A DNA stretch of 64,000 bases from Streptomyces gelaticus. Lineage in GTDB: Bacteria > Actinomycetota > Actinomycetes > Streptomycetales > Streptomycetaceae. Below are positions 40,118 through 47,682 of the stretch, in pieces. The notes under the pieces were generated by a model. That model ran no database searches, was not told the origin of the DNA, and worked only from the letters and a program-made list of their open reading frames with translations. Every line of letters starts with the position of its first letter. Positions within the stretch are counted from its first letter, which is position 1. Position numbers and translations under genes: made by a program. The stretch spans positions 124,001-188,000 of the forward strand of contig NZ_BMTF01000003.1 in assembly GCF_014649535.1 (NCBI RefSeq), in the 5' to 3' direction.

Positions 40118-40906
40118 ATGCCCGATATAACCTTCACCACCCTGATCGTCCTCTGCCTCGCCGCAGCCGCCGCGGGCTGGATCGACGCGGTGGTCGGCGG
40201 CGGCGGACTGCTTCTGCTGCCCGCGCTGCTCCTCGGACTGCCGCACGTCCCGGCCGCGCAGGTGCTGGGCACCAACAAGGCCGTCGCGATCGTCGGTACG
40301 TCGGGCGCCGCCGTGACATACGTGCGCAAGGCACCGGTGAAGGTCGGGACCGGGGTGCGGATCGGGCTCGCGGCGCTGGCAGGATCGATGGCCGGGGCGT
40401 TCTTCGCCGCCGGTATCAGCAGCGACGTGCTCCGGCCGGTGATCATGGTGGTGCTGCTGGCCGTCGCGGCGTTCGTGATGCTGCGGCCCTCGTTCGGCAA
40501 GGACACGGACGACGGCGTGCGGCAGCAGGTCACCCGGGCCCGCACGATCACCGCCATCGTGCTGGTCGGCGGCGGAATCGGCTTCTACGACGGGCTGTTC
40601 GGCCCCGGCACGGGAACGTTCCTGGTGCTGGCGCTGACCGCGGTGCTCCGCCTCGATCTGGTGACGGCGTCCGCCACCGCCAAGATCGTCAACGTCTGCA
40701 CCAACGCCGGCGCGCTGGCGATGTTCGCGTACCAGGGCAGTGTGCTGTGGCAACTGGCCGCGCTGATGGCCGTGTTCAACCTGGCGGGCGGGCTCCTCGG
40801 CGCGCGGATGGCGCTCAGGAAGGGCAGCGAGTTCGTCCGCGGTGTGCTGCTGGTCGTGGTGTTCTCGCTGGTCGCGAAGCTGGCCTTCGACCAGTGGACG
40901 GCGTGA
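40118..40906 (+). CDS. TauE/SafE family membrane exporter
   Basis: 262-aa membrane protein of the sulfite/organosulfonate exporter family with about eight helices. The conserved repeats AGWIDAVVGGGGLLLLPALL and GFYDGLFGPGTGTFL are typical. Substrates in the family include sulfite, sulfoacetate and other anions; none is implied by the neighbours. ATG 40118 is chosen because TAGGGT lies 7 nt upstream and the hydrophobic N-terminus begins directly; the open frame extends much further upstream without coding character. Confidence 0.9.
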   Translation: MPDITFTTLIVLCLAAAAAGWIDAVVGGGGLLLLPALLLGLPHVPAAQVLGTNKAVAIVGTSGAAVTYVRKAPVKVGTGVRIGLAALAGSMAGAFFAAGISSDVLRPVIMVVLLAVAAFVMLRPSFGKDTDDGVRQQVTRARTITAIVLVGGGIGFYDGLFGPGTGTFLVLALTAVLRLDLVTASATAKIVNVCTNAGALAMFAYQGSVLWQLAALMAVFNLAGGLLGARMALRKGSEFVRGVLLVVVFSLVAKLAFDQWTA

Positions 40907-40963
40907 GGAGCCATGCCCGGAAGCCGGGTGGCGGTCCGAACGGCCCGTGTCCGGAGGGCGGGT

Positions 40964-41587
40964 TCAGCGGACGGCGGTCAGGTGCGCGTACGCCACCACG
41001 TTGCCCTGGTAGCCGGTCGCCTTCGAGAAGCCGCCGCCGCAGGTGATCAGGCGCAGCGACGCGAAGGGCGAGGCCCCGTAGACCCGCTGGTCGGGGAAGT
41101 TCTCGTTCTCGTAGACCTCGATCGCGTCGATGGAGAAGGCGGCGGTGCGGCCGTCCTGGCGGACCACCTCGACCGTGCTGCCCTTCTGCAGGGCGCCGAG
41201 GTCGTAGAAGACCGACCGGCCCTGCGCGTTGTCCACATGACCGGCGACGATCGCGCTGCCCTCGGAGCCCGGGGGAGTGCCGTCCCGGTACCAGCCGACG
41301 ATGTTGCGGTTCCCGGCCGGCGGCACGTCGAGACTGCCGTCGGGCCCGAGCCCGAGGCGCATCATCGGGGCGTCGACCCGGATGCTCGGGATGCGGATGC
41401 GTACGGGGGCGGAGGGCTTCAGCGGTTCGGCGACCGGCGATCCCGGCTGCGGTGTCGGGCCACCGGTGAAGGCCTGGGCGGCGGTCGGCGCGGGCGGGAC
41501 CAGTTGGGTGTCGGCACCGTTGCGGATCAGCCAGACACCGGCCAGCGCCGCGATGACCAGCAGCCAGCCCTTGGCCTTCTGGGTCAC
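40964..41587 (-). CDS. Class F sortase
   Basis: 207-aa transpeptidase with an N-terminal membrane anchor (GWLLVIAALAGVWLI), a Pro-rich linker and a sortase domain. Catalytic His117 (AGHVDNAQG) and Cys183 (LITCGGGF) are clear; the usual catalytic Arg is not at an obvious place in GYQGNVVAYAHL. Class F enzymes are typical of actinobacteria and their substrates are mostly unknown. The gene just upstream in the same direction encodes a likely cell-wall protein and may supply the substrate. It converges on the TauE gene. Confidence 0.9.
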   Translation of the reverse strand: MTQKAKGWLLVIAALAGVWLIRNGADTQLVPPAPTAAQAFTGGPTPQPGSPVAEPLKPSAPVRIRIPSIRVDAPMMRLGLGPDGSLDVPPAGNRNIVGWYRDGTPPGSEGSAIVAGHVDNAQGRSVFYDLGALQKGSTVEVVRQDGRTAAFSIDAIEVYENENFPDQRVYGASPFASLRLITCGGGFSKATGYQGNVVAYAHLTAVR

Positions 41588-41622
41588 GTTCGTCCTCCGG
41601 GTGACGGGATGGGGACGGTCCC

Positions 41623-41649
41623 GTCCCGGTGGCGCGCGGCCACCGGGAC
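41623..41649 (-). terminator. Hairpin between the surface-protein gene and the sortase gene
   Basis: GTCCCGGTGG (41623-41632) and CCACCGGGAC (41640-41649) form a 10-bp stem. It lies upstream of the sortase start and may attenuate read-through. Confidence 0.65.
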
Positions 41650-41663
41650 AGAACCCGGGCGGT

Positions 41664-41687
41664 ACGGAGACGTGAATCCGTCTCCGT
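41664..41687 (-). terminator. Hairpin at the end of the surface-protein gene
   Basis: ACGGAGACG (41664-41672) and CGTCTCCGT (41679-41687), 9-bp stem, touching the stop codon of the surface-protein gene. Confidence 0.6.
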
Positions 41688-42376
41688 CAGCCGGCTCCCT
41701 GCGTGCCGCTCGCCCGGCGACGCAGGAGCCAGGCTCCGCCGACGGCGGCCGTGGCGAGAACGCCGGCGCCCGCCGCGATCTGGGTGGTGTCGGGCCGGAC
41801 GCTGCCGCCGACTCCGGTTTTGACGTGCCCGGTGGGGCCGGTGGGGGTGTCCCCGGGGCGTTGCCCGGAGGCCGAGCTGTCGTGTCCCGACGAGGAGGAG
41901 TCGTCGCGCTTGCCCGAACCCTCCTTTTCGGACGGACTCCAGCTCTCACGCCCGCCCGAGCCGTCGTGCTTGGACGAGGACGAGCTGTCGTGCCCGGACG
42001 AGCTCTCGCCCCGGTCGGTGTCCTCGTCCTCGGACGGGTTGTCGTCTTCGCCCGGGGCATTGAGTCCGGAGAAGGCGCCCCCCGAGGCGGAGTCGAGCAG
42101 CGAGGGCGCGTTGAGACCGGAAAGGGTGTCGAGGCTGAACGGATTGCCCGTGCCGGATCCGGCCTCGTCGCCCCCGGCTCCGTCGTCCGGGATCTCGTCG
42201 CCGGTGGTGGCCCGTGTCCCGAGGTCGCCGGTGGTCCGCGACACGGCACCGGCCGCGCCGGTCCGCGGTGTGTCGGCGTCACCTGCGTACGCGGACGGCC
42301 CGGCGGTGAGGAAGCCGAGTGTGGCTATGGTGACCGCGGATGCGGCGGTACCGGTCACTAGACGGGCAGGACGCAT
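41687..42376 (-). CDS. Sortase-linked surface protein with a Ser/Asp-rich stalk
   Basis: 229-aa exported protein. Signal peptide (MRPARLVTGTAASAVTIATL then GPSAYA), an acidic Gly/Asp/Ser-rich stalk containing repeats such as SSSSGHDSSASG and SSGHDSSSSSKHDGSGG, then a C-terminal sorting-like module: GHVKTGVGGSVRPDTTQ, a hydrophobic helix (IAAGAGVLATAAVGGAWLL) and RRRAS. No LPXTG is present; a conserved-looking TGVGGS motif precedes the helix. The neighbouring class F sortase is the obvious processing enzyme, by inference. GGAGG precedes ATG 42376. Confidence 0.82.
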   Translation of the reverse strand: MRPARLVTGTAASAVTIATLGFLTAGPSAYAGDADTPRTGAAGAVSRTTGDLGTRATTGDEIPDDGAGGDEAGSGTGNPFSLDTLSGLNAPSLLDSASGGAFSGLNAPGEDDNPSEDEDTDRGESSSGHDSSSSSKHDGSGGRESWSPSEKEGSGKRDDSSSSGHDSSASGQRPGDTPTGPTGHVKTGVGGSVRPDTTQIAAGAGVLATAAVGGAWLLRRRASGTQGAG

Positions 42377-42683
42377 GGGGGATTCCTCCGGCGATGGCGC
42401 GAGTAGGTGTCCTGACCCCGAGCTAACGGGCGGTCCGCCGCCGATGCCTGCTGACACCGAGTCAGCTTTCACTCGAACTGACCGGCGCGGCATCCTTGCC
42501 AAGGTGTAATCGCGCAGGTCACGGCGGTGATCGAGGTGGCCGGAGCCGGCCCCGCGCCACCCGGTGCCAATCGGGTGACGCCACCCCGCAATAAAGTGGC
42601 GTACGTCACACGCATGACCTCTCGGGGGTCGGGCACATGTCTCACACCCCCCACGGGACGGTGCGCGAGGCCGCCCCCGGCCA

Positions 42684-42728
42684 CCGCCCCCACCGGGCCC
42701 CCGTCCCCCCTGGGCCCGGTGGGGGCGG
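42684..42728. terminator. 17-bp perfect hairpin with no gene ending beside it
   Basis: Arms at 42684-42700 and 42712-42728, loop of 11 nt. The nearest coding end is 300 bp away, so it may terminate an unseen short RNA or insulate the SoxR-type promoter. Confidence 0.6.
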
Positions 42729-42911
42729 ATCCGTGCCGGACGGGATCGGGACGCACACGCACCGCCGCATCCCGCCGCATCCCGCGGCACCCACCGGGCG
42801 GCTCCGGGGCCCTCGCGACCGGCGACGTCATGCGGTGCGCCGACCCGGCGCCACCGCACCGCGGCAGGGGCGGCCGGGCCCGGCGCAAGGGGGGCGGCCG
42901 AACGGGCTTGA

Positions 42912-42929
42912 CCTCAACCATGGTTGACG
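42912..42929 (+). promoter_or_regulatory. SoxR-type box in the flavin reductase promoter
   Basis: CCTCAACCATGGTTGACG is a near-perfect dyad resembling the SoxR consensus CCTCAA-N6-TTGAGG, overlapping a -35 TTGACC (42908-42913). In S. coelicolor SoxR controls a homologous NADPH-dependent FMN reductase gene. Confidence 0.72.
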
Positions 42930-42944
42930 TACGAGCCTTCCCGC

Positions 42945-43571
42945 ATGGACCTCACCACAGCTCCCGCATCCACCGCATCCACGACCGGCACCACCGCACC
43001 CCTGAAGGTCGCGGTCGTCCTCGCCAGTAATCGCGAGGGACGGTTCGGCCCCGTCGTCGCCGACTGGTTCCTTTCGCACACCGGCCCGCACCCCGGCATC
43101 GAGACCGATCTGATCGACGTCGCGGAACTCGGCCTCCCGGTCGCCCTCTCCTACCGGCCCGACGCCGACGCACAGGCCCGGCTCGCAGCCGCTTCGGCCC
43201 GGCTGGCGGCGGCCGACGCCTTCGTCGTCGTCACCCCCGAGTACAACCACTCGTTCCCGGCCCCGCTGAAGAACCTCATCGACTGGCACCGCGCCGAGTG
43301 GCAGGCCAAACCCGTCGCCTTCGTCTCGTACGGCGGGGTCTCCGGCGGGCTGCGCGCCGTCGAGCACCTGCGACAGGTCTTCGCGGAGCTGCACACCGTC
43401 GGCATCCGCGACACCGTGTCCTTCCACGACGCGGGCGCCCTGTTCGACGACGAGGGCAGGCACCGGGACCCGGCGGGCTGCGACGCGGCGGCCAAGGCGC
43501 TGCTCGACCAGCTGATCTGGTGGGGGCACACCCTGCGCGACGCCAAGGCCGTCCGCCCTTACGGCGCCTGA
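42945..43571 (+). CDS. NADPH-dependent FMN reductase
   Basis: 208-aa flavodoxin-like reductase. After a Thr/Ala-rich N-terminal extension of about 22 residues the FMN-binding strand begins (LKVAVVLASNREGRFGPVVA), followed by the family motif TPEYNHSFPAPLKNLIDW. It transfers electrons from NAD(P)H to flavin or a quinone-like acceptor. A SoxR-type box 15-30 nt upstream suggests induction by redox-active compounds such as the organism's own pigments. ATG 42945 is used; the leader is very short. The cutA gene follows 76 nt later. Confidence 0.92.
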   Translation: MDLTTAPASTASTTGTTAPLKVAVVLASNREGRFGPVVADWFLSHTGPHPGIETDLIDVAELGLPVALSYRPDADAQARLAAASARLAAADAFVVVTPEYNHSFPAPLKNLIDWHRAEWQAKPVAFVSYGGVSGGLRAVEHLRQVFAELHTVGIRDTVSFHDAGALFDDEGRHRDPAGCDAAAKALLDQLIWWGHTLRDAKAVRPYGA

Positions 43572-43647
43572 CCGCAAGCGCCGCACCGCGCCGTCCCCGA
43601 CAATCGACGGGTACCGGGACACAGGACCGACCCTGCAGGAGCCGAAG

Positions 43648-43986
43648 GTGACGACGCCGACATGGCTGACCGTACTGACCACGACGGACAGTAAGGAGAA
43701 GGCGCACTCCCTGGCGCAGGGCGTGGTGGAGGCGCGGCTCGCCGCCTGCGTACAGATCTCCGCGCCCGTCACCTCGGTCTACCGCTGGCAGAACGCCATC
43801 GAGACCACCGAGGAGTGGCAGCTGCTGTTCAAGACGACGACCGAGCGGTACGAGGAGCTGGAGGCCCATCTCCGGGCGGCGCACGACTACGAGATCCCGG
43901 AGATCGTCGCGATCCCGGTGGTACGGGGCAGCGCCCCCTACCTCGCCTGGGTCTCGGCCGAAACCGCCCCGGTCACGTCGCTGTAG
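43648..43986 (+). CDS. cutA: Divalent cation tolerance protein CutA
   Basis: 112-aa trimeric signalling-protein fold related to PII. The family signature is visible: the N-terminal ARLAACVQISAPVTSVYRW and the C-terminal EIPEIVAIPVVRGSAPYLAW. It was named for copper tolerance, but the physiological role is unclear. Start GTG 43648 has GCAGGAG upstream. Its TAG lies inside a bidirectional terminator shared with the convergent SanA-like gene. Confidence 0.95.
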   Translation: MTTPTWLTVLTTTDSKEKAHSLAQGVVEARLAACVQISAPVTSVYRWQNAIETTEEWQLLFKTTTERYEELEAHLRAAHDYEIPEIVAIPVVRGSAPYLAWVSAETAPVTSL

Positions 43987-44008
43987 CCCCGGGCCCGCCC
44001 CGGGGCTA
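43984..44008. terminator. Bidirectional terminator that contains both stop codons
   Basis: TAGCCCCGGG (43984-43993) and CCCGGGGCTA (43999-44008) with a 5-nt loop. The left arm starts with the TAG of cutA and the right arm is the TAG of the opposing SanA-like gene. Confidence 0.85.
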
Positions 44009-44719
44009 CCGCCCGCGCTCCGCCGCCAGCGCCTCCACGATCCCCGGCTCCCGCGGCCCCAGGAAGTGCGGGTCGGGCTCGAACACGGCGTCCAGCGCCG
44101 CCTTCCCCGCGGCGAACACCTCCCGTGTCCCGCCGTAGTACCAGGTCGCGTCGTGCTTGGCGTCCACGCCGACCCCGTACGCGTCGATCCCCGCGGACCG
44201 GCACAGCGCGATCGCCCGGCGGATGTGGAACCCCTGGCTCACCAGCACCGCGCGGTCGACCCCGAAGATCTTCTTGGCCCGCACGCACGAGTCCCAGGTG
44301 TCGAACCCGGCGAAGTCGCTCACGATCCGCTCGTCCGGCACCCCGTGCTCCCTGAGATAGGTGCGCATGGCATCCGGCTCGTCGTACTCCTTCCGGCTGT
44401 TGTCGCCGGTCACGAGCACGACCTTCACCTTCCCGTCCCGGTACAGCTCGGCGGCGGCCCTCAGCCGGTTGGCGAGATACGGCGACGGCCTGCCCTGCCA
44501 GAGCCCCGCACCGAACACCACGGCCACCTCGTGCGCGGGCGCGTCCGCCGTCGTCCCGACCCGGGCGTCCGCGACGGCGTACGTCCAGGCCGAGGGCGCC
44601 AGCGCGAGCACACAGGCGGCCATCACCCCCTGCACGGCCCGCCGCTGCCCGCGCCGCGTCCGCGGCCACCGGGGCCGCACCCGCCCGAGCAGCTGTCGTC
44701 CCGGTCTCTTCACCCGCAT
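44006..44719 (-). CDS. SanA/YdcF family (DUF218) membrane-anchored protein
   Basis: 237-aa protein with a basic N-terminus, one transmembrane anchor (AVQGVMAACVLALAPSAWTY) and a DUF218 domain: VAVVFGAGLWQGRPSPYL, VVLVTGDNSRKEYDEPDAM, DFAGFDTWDSCVRA and VSQGFHIRRAIALC. SanA is associated with envelope integrity and vancomycin exclusion in enterobacteria; the biochemical activity is not known. ATG 44719 has AAGGGGG upstream. The divergent dgt gene starts 184 bp away. Confidence 0.9.
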   Translation of the reverse strand: MRVKRPGRQLLGRVRPRWPRTRRGQRRAVQGVMAACVLALAPSAWTYAVADARVGTTADAPAHEVAVVFGAGLWQGRPSPYLANRLRAAAELYRDGKVKVVLVTGDNSRKEYDEPDAMRTYLREHGVPDERIVSDFAGFDTWDSCVRAKKIFGVDRAVLVSQGFHIRRAIALCRSAGIDAYGVGVDAKHDATWYYGGTREVFAAGKAALDAVFEPDPHFLGPREPGIVEALAAERGR

Positions 44720-44889
44720 GGGACCCCCTTCGTTCCGTACCGTGCTCCGTCGTTCCACCCGGTGGGACGACTCACGGGCCGAAAGGGTTCTCGAACGGGC
44801 AGAACGGGCACCGGTGGAGCCCGGAGGGGAAACCATGACCGACGGACATCTCCGGCCGCCGCCTGAGCCGTCCTGTCGGCCCGGCCGTT

Positions 44890-44902
44890 TACTGTCGGAA
44901 CC
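44890..44902 (+). promoter_or_regulatory. Candidate -10 for leaderless dgt mRNA
   Basis: TACTGT (44890-44895) ends 7 nt before ATG 44903; no Shine-Dalgarno is present. Confidence 0.5.
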
Positions 44903-46228
44903 ATGGACGGCATGGACGGTACGCACGGCACACAGGACCACGGCGGCGCTCCCTACGGCGCGGCCGACTCCGAGCGCTGGGACACCGAGCCGGACAAACG
45001 GCCGGGCCGTACGGCATTCCAGCGCGACCGTGCCCGGGTGCTGCACTCCGCCGCGCTGCGGCGGCTCGCCGGGAAGACCCAGGTCGTCACCCCGGGCACC
45101 CGCAGCAACGCCTGGGACGCCAGTCCCCGCACCCGGCTCACCCACTCCCTCGAATGCGCCCAGGTCGGCCGCGAGCTCGGCGCGGCGCTCGGCTGCGACC
45201 CCGACCTGGTCGAGGCGGCCTGCCTCGCCCACGACCTGGGCCACCCGCCGTTCGGCCACAACGGCGAGCAGGCGCTCAACGACTTCGCGTCGGACTGCGG
45301 GGGCTTCGAGGGCAACGCCCAGTCGCTGCGGCTGCTGACCAGGCTCGAACCGAAGCGGTTCGTCCCCGACACCCGCACCGGCGAGCTGGTCAGCGTCGGG
45401 CTCAACCTGACCCGGGCCGCCCTGGACGCCGCCACCAAGTACCCCTGGCCGCGCGGAGCGCACCCCACCGACCCGGGCTCGCCGAAATTCGGGGTGTACG
45501 AGGACGACCTGCCGGTCTTCGCATGGGCCCGCAAGGGGGCACCGAAGGACCGCAAGTGCTTCGAGGCCCAGGTCATGGACTGGTCCGACGACGTCGCCTA
45601 CTCCGTGCACGACTTCGAGGACGGGCTGCACGCCGGTCACATCGACCCCGACTGCCTCTGTGCCGAACCGGAGCGGAACGAGATCTGGGCGGTCGCCATC
45701 GGCCGCTACGTACCGGCGGACACCGAGCCCCAGGAGCTGGCCGAGGCCCTGGACCGGCTCATCGCCCAGGACTGGTGGCCGTACGGCTACGACGGATCCG
45801 CCGTCGCCCAGGCCCGGCTGAAGGACGCGACGAGCCAGCTGATCGGCCGGTTCTGCCTCGCCGCCGAGAGCGGCACCCGGCACGCGTACGGGACGGGCCG
45901 CCTCGGGCGGTACGCCGCCGAGCTGGTCGTCCCCCGCGAGGCCCGCAACGAATGCGCCGTGCTCAAGGCGGTCGCCGACCGTTACGTCATGCAGCGCGCC
46001 GAGCAGGAGGCGATCCGCGCCGACCAGCGGATCGTGATCGCCGAGCTGGCCGCCGCACTGACCGCGCGCGCCCCCGAAGGGCTGGAACCGCAGTTCCGGG
46101 CACTGTTCGACACCGCCCGCGACGACCGGGCCCGCAAGCGGGTCCTGGTCGACCAGATCGCCGCCCTGACCGACGCCTCGGCACGCTCGCTGCACGCGTC
46201 GCTCACGGAACGCAGACACCGGGTGTGA
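44903..46228 (+). CDS. dgt: Deoxyguanosinetriphosphate triphosphohydrolase
   Basis: HD-domain enzyme that splits dGTP (or other dNTPs) into the nucleoside and triphosphate, trimming the DNA precursor pool. 441 aa. The metal site uses His81 ([13 protein letters not shown]), His110-Asp111 ([15 protein letters not shown]) and a downstream Asp in [20 protein letters not shown] 44903 or 44912 are both possible; the first fits a leaderless mRNA. It lies upstream of a ferredoxin reductase gene and dnaG, and dgt beside dnaG is common in actinobacteria. Confidence 0.94.
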   Translation: MDGMDGTHGTQDHGGAPYGAADSERWDTEPDKRPGRTAFQRDRARVLHSAALRRLAGKTQVVTPGTRSNAWDASPRTRLTHSLECAQVGRELGAALGCDPDLVEAACLAHDLGHPPFGHNGEQALNDFASDCGGFEGNAQSLRLLTRLEPKRFVPDTRTGELVSVGLNLTRAALDAATKYPWPRGAHPTDPGSPKFGVYEDDLPVFAWARKGAPKDRKCFEAQVMDWSDDVAYSVHDFEDGLHAGHIDPDCLCAEPERNEIWAVAIGRYVPADTEPQELAEALDRLIAQDWWPYGYDGSAVAQARLKDATSQLIGRFCLAAESGTRHAYGTGRLGRYAAELVVPREARNECAVLKAVADRYVMQRAEQEAIRADQRIVIAELAAALTARAPEGLEPQFRALFDTARDDRARKRVLVDQIAALTDASARSLHASLTERRHRV

Positions 46229-46320
46229 CCTGATCGGTGTACACCCTCTTTCGCCATCACGCTGCGTGCGGGACGCTCGCAGGTGGCGGCGCCGCGAAGC
46301 AAGCACCCAGGAGGCATCAA

Positions 46321-47580
46321 GTGGTCGACGCACATCGGACGTTCGTCATCGTCGGCGGAGGGCTGGCGGGGGCGAAGGCAGCCGAGACGCTCCGGGCGGA
46401 GGGATTCAGCGGCCGGGTGATCCTGCTCGGCGACGAACGGGACCATCCGTACGAACGGCCGCCGCTCTCCAAGGGCTACCTCACCGGCAAGGAGGAGCGG
46501 GACAGCGTCTTCGTCCACGAGACCGCGTGGTACGCGGGCGCCGACATCGAGCTGCACCTGGGGCAGCCCGTCACCTCGCTCGACCGGGAAGCCCGCGCCG
46601 TCACGCTCGGCGACGGCACCGTCGTCCACTACGACAAGCTGCTGCTCGCCACCGGGGCCGAGCCGCGCCGCCTCGCCGTTCCGGGGACGGAACTGGCGGG
46701 CGTCCACCATCTGCGCCGCCTCGCCCACGCCGACCGGCTGCGCAACGTCCTGGCCGCACTCGGCCGCGACAACGGCCACCTGGTGATCGCCGGGGCCGGC
46801 TGGATCGGCCTGGAGGTCGCGGCCGCGGCCCGCGGCTACGGCGCCGAGGTCACCGTCATGGAGCCGGAACCGACCCCGTTGCACCAGGTCGTCGGCCCCG
46901 AGCTCGGCCAGATCTTCACCGATCTGCACAGCGACCACGGGGTCCGCTTCCACTTCGGCGTCCGCCTCACCGAGATCATCGGCCAGGACGGCCTGGTGCT
47001 CGCCGTCCGCACCGACGACGGCGAGGAGTACCCCGCCCACGACGTGCTCGCCGCGATCGGCGCCGCGCCCCGTACCGCCCTCGCCGAGACCGCCGGGCTC
47101 GCCATGGCCCCGCGCGCGGACGGCGGCGGCATCGCCGTCGACGCCTCCCTGCGCACCAGCGACCCGCACATCTTCGCGGCCGGTGACGTCGCCAACGTGG
47201 ACCACCCGCTGCTCGGTGTCCGGCTGCGCGTGGAGCACTGGGCGAACGCCCTGAACACCGGCCCGGCCGCGGCCCGCGCCATGCTCGGCCAGGAGGTCGG
47301 CTACGACCGGGTGCCGTACTTCTTCTCCGACCAGTACGACCTCGGTCTCGAATACTCGGGCTGGGCGCCGCCGGGCAGTTACGACCAGGTGGTCATCCGG
47401 GGCGACGCGGGGAAGCGGGAGTTCATCGCCTTCTGGCTGAAGGACCGCCGGGTGCTGGCAGGGATGAACGTCAACGTGTGGGACGTCACCGAGACCGTGC
47501 AGGGGCTGGTCCGGTCCGGCCGGCAGATCGACCCGGACGCGCTGGCGGACCCGTCCGTACCGCTGGAAACCCTGTCCTGA
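46321..47580 (+). CDS. Ferredoxin/rubredoxin reductase-type FAD oxidoreductase
   Basis: 419-aa class I disulfide-reductase-fold enzyme that passes electrons from NAD(P)H to a ferredoxin, rubredoxin or similar partner, often feeding a cytochrome P450. FAD-binding VIVGGGLAGAKAAETLR and NAD(P)-binding VIAGAGWIGLEVAAAARG are intact; the FAD C-terminal motif is FAAGDVA. GTG 46321 is preceded by AGGAGG 7 nt upstream; 90 nt of open frame further upstream are not coding. The redox partner is not encoded nearby. Confidence 0.93.
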   Translation: MVDAHRTFVIVGGGLAGAKAAETLRAEGFSGRVILLGDERDHPYERPPLSKGYLTGKEERDSVFVHETAWYAGADIELHLGQPVTSLDREARAVTLGDGTVVHYDKLLLATGAEPRRLAVPGTELAGVHHLRRLAHADRLRNVLAALGRDNGHLVIAGAGWIGLEVAAAARGYGAEVTVMEPEPTPLHQVVGPELGQIFTDLHSDHGVRFHFGVRLTEIIGQDGLVLAVRTDDGEEYPAHDVLAAIGAAPRTALAETAGLAMAPRADGGGIAVDASLRTSDPHIFAAGDVANVDHPLLGVRLRVEHWANALNTGPAAARAMLGQEVGYDRVPYFFSDQYDLGLEYSGWAPPGSYDQVVIRGDAGKREFIAFWLKDRRVLAGMNVNVWDVTETVQGLVRSGRQIDPDALADPSVPLETLS

Positions 47581-47670
47581 GCCGTGCTGGCCCGGCCCGG
47601 CGGGTCCGCGCGTCGCCTCCGGGTTCCACGGATCACAGCGGCGCACGGCACGGCTGTCGTACCCCACCCG

Positions 47671-47682
47671 TAGAATTCACGC
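47671..47682 (+). promoter_or_regulatory. Candidate -10 for leaderless dnaG mRNA
   Basis: TAGAAT (47671-47676) ends 6 nt before GTG 47683. Confidence 0.55.

Larger units (their letters stand above)
42377..42944. other. 570-bp gap with one very strong hairpin
   Basis: No gene is supported on either strand; a 96-codon frame at 42637-42927 has Pro/Arg-rich shadow composition. The gap holds a 17-bp perfect hairpin at 42684-42728 and the SoxR-type promoter at its right end. Confidence 0.6.

Noticed and set aside
42637..42927. 96-codon frame before the flavin reductase
   Set aside because: His/Pro/Arg-rich composition, a 17-bp hairpin inside it, and overlap with the SoxR-type promoter make it unlikely to be a gene.
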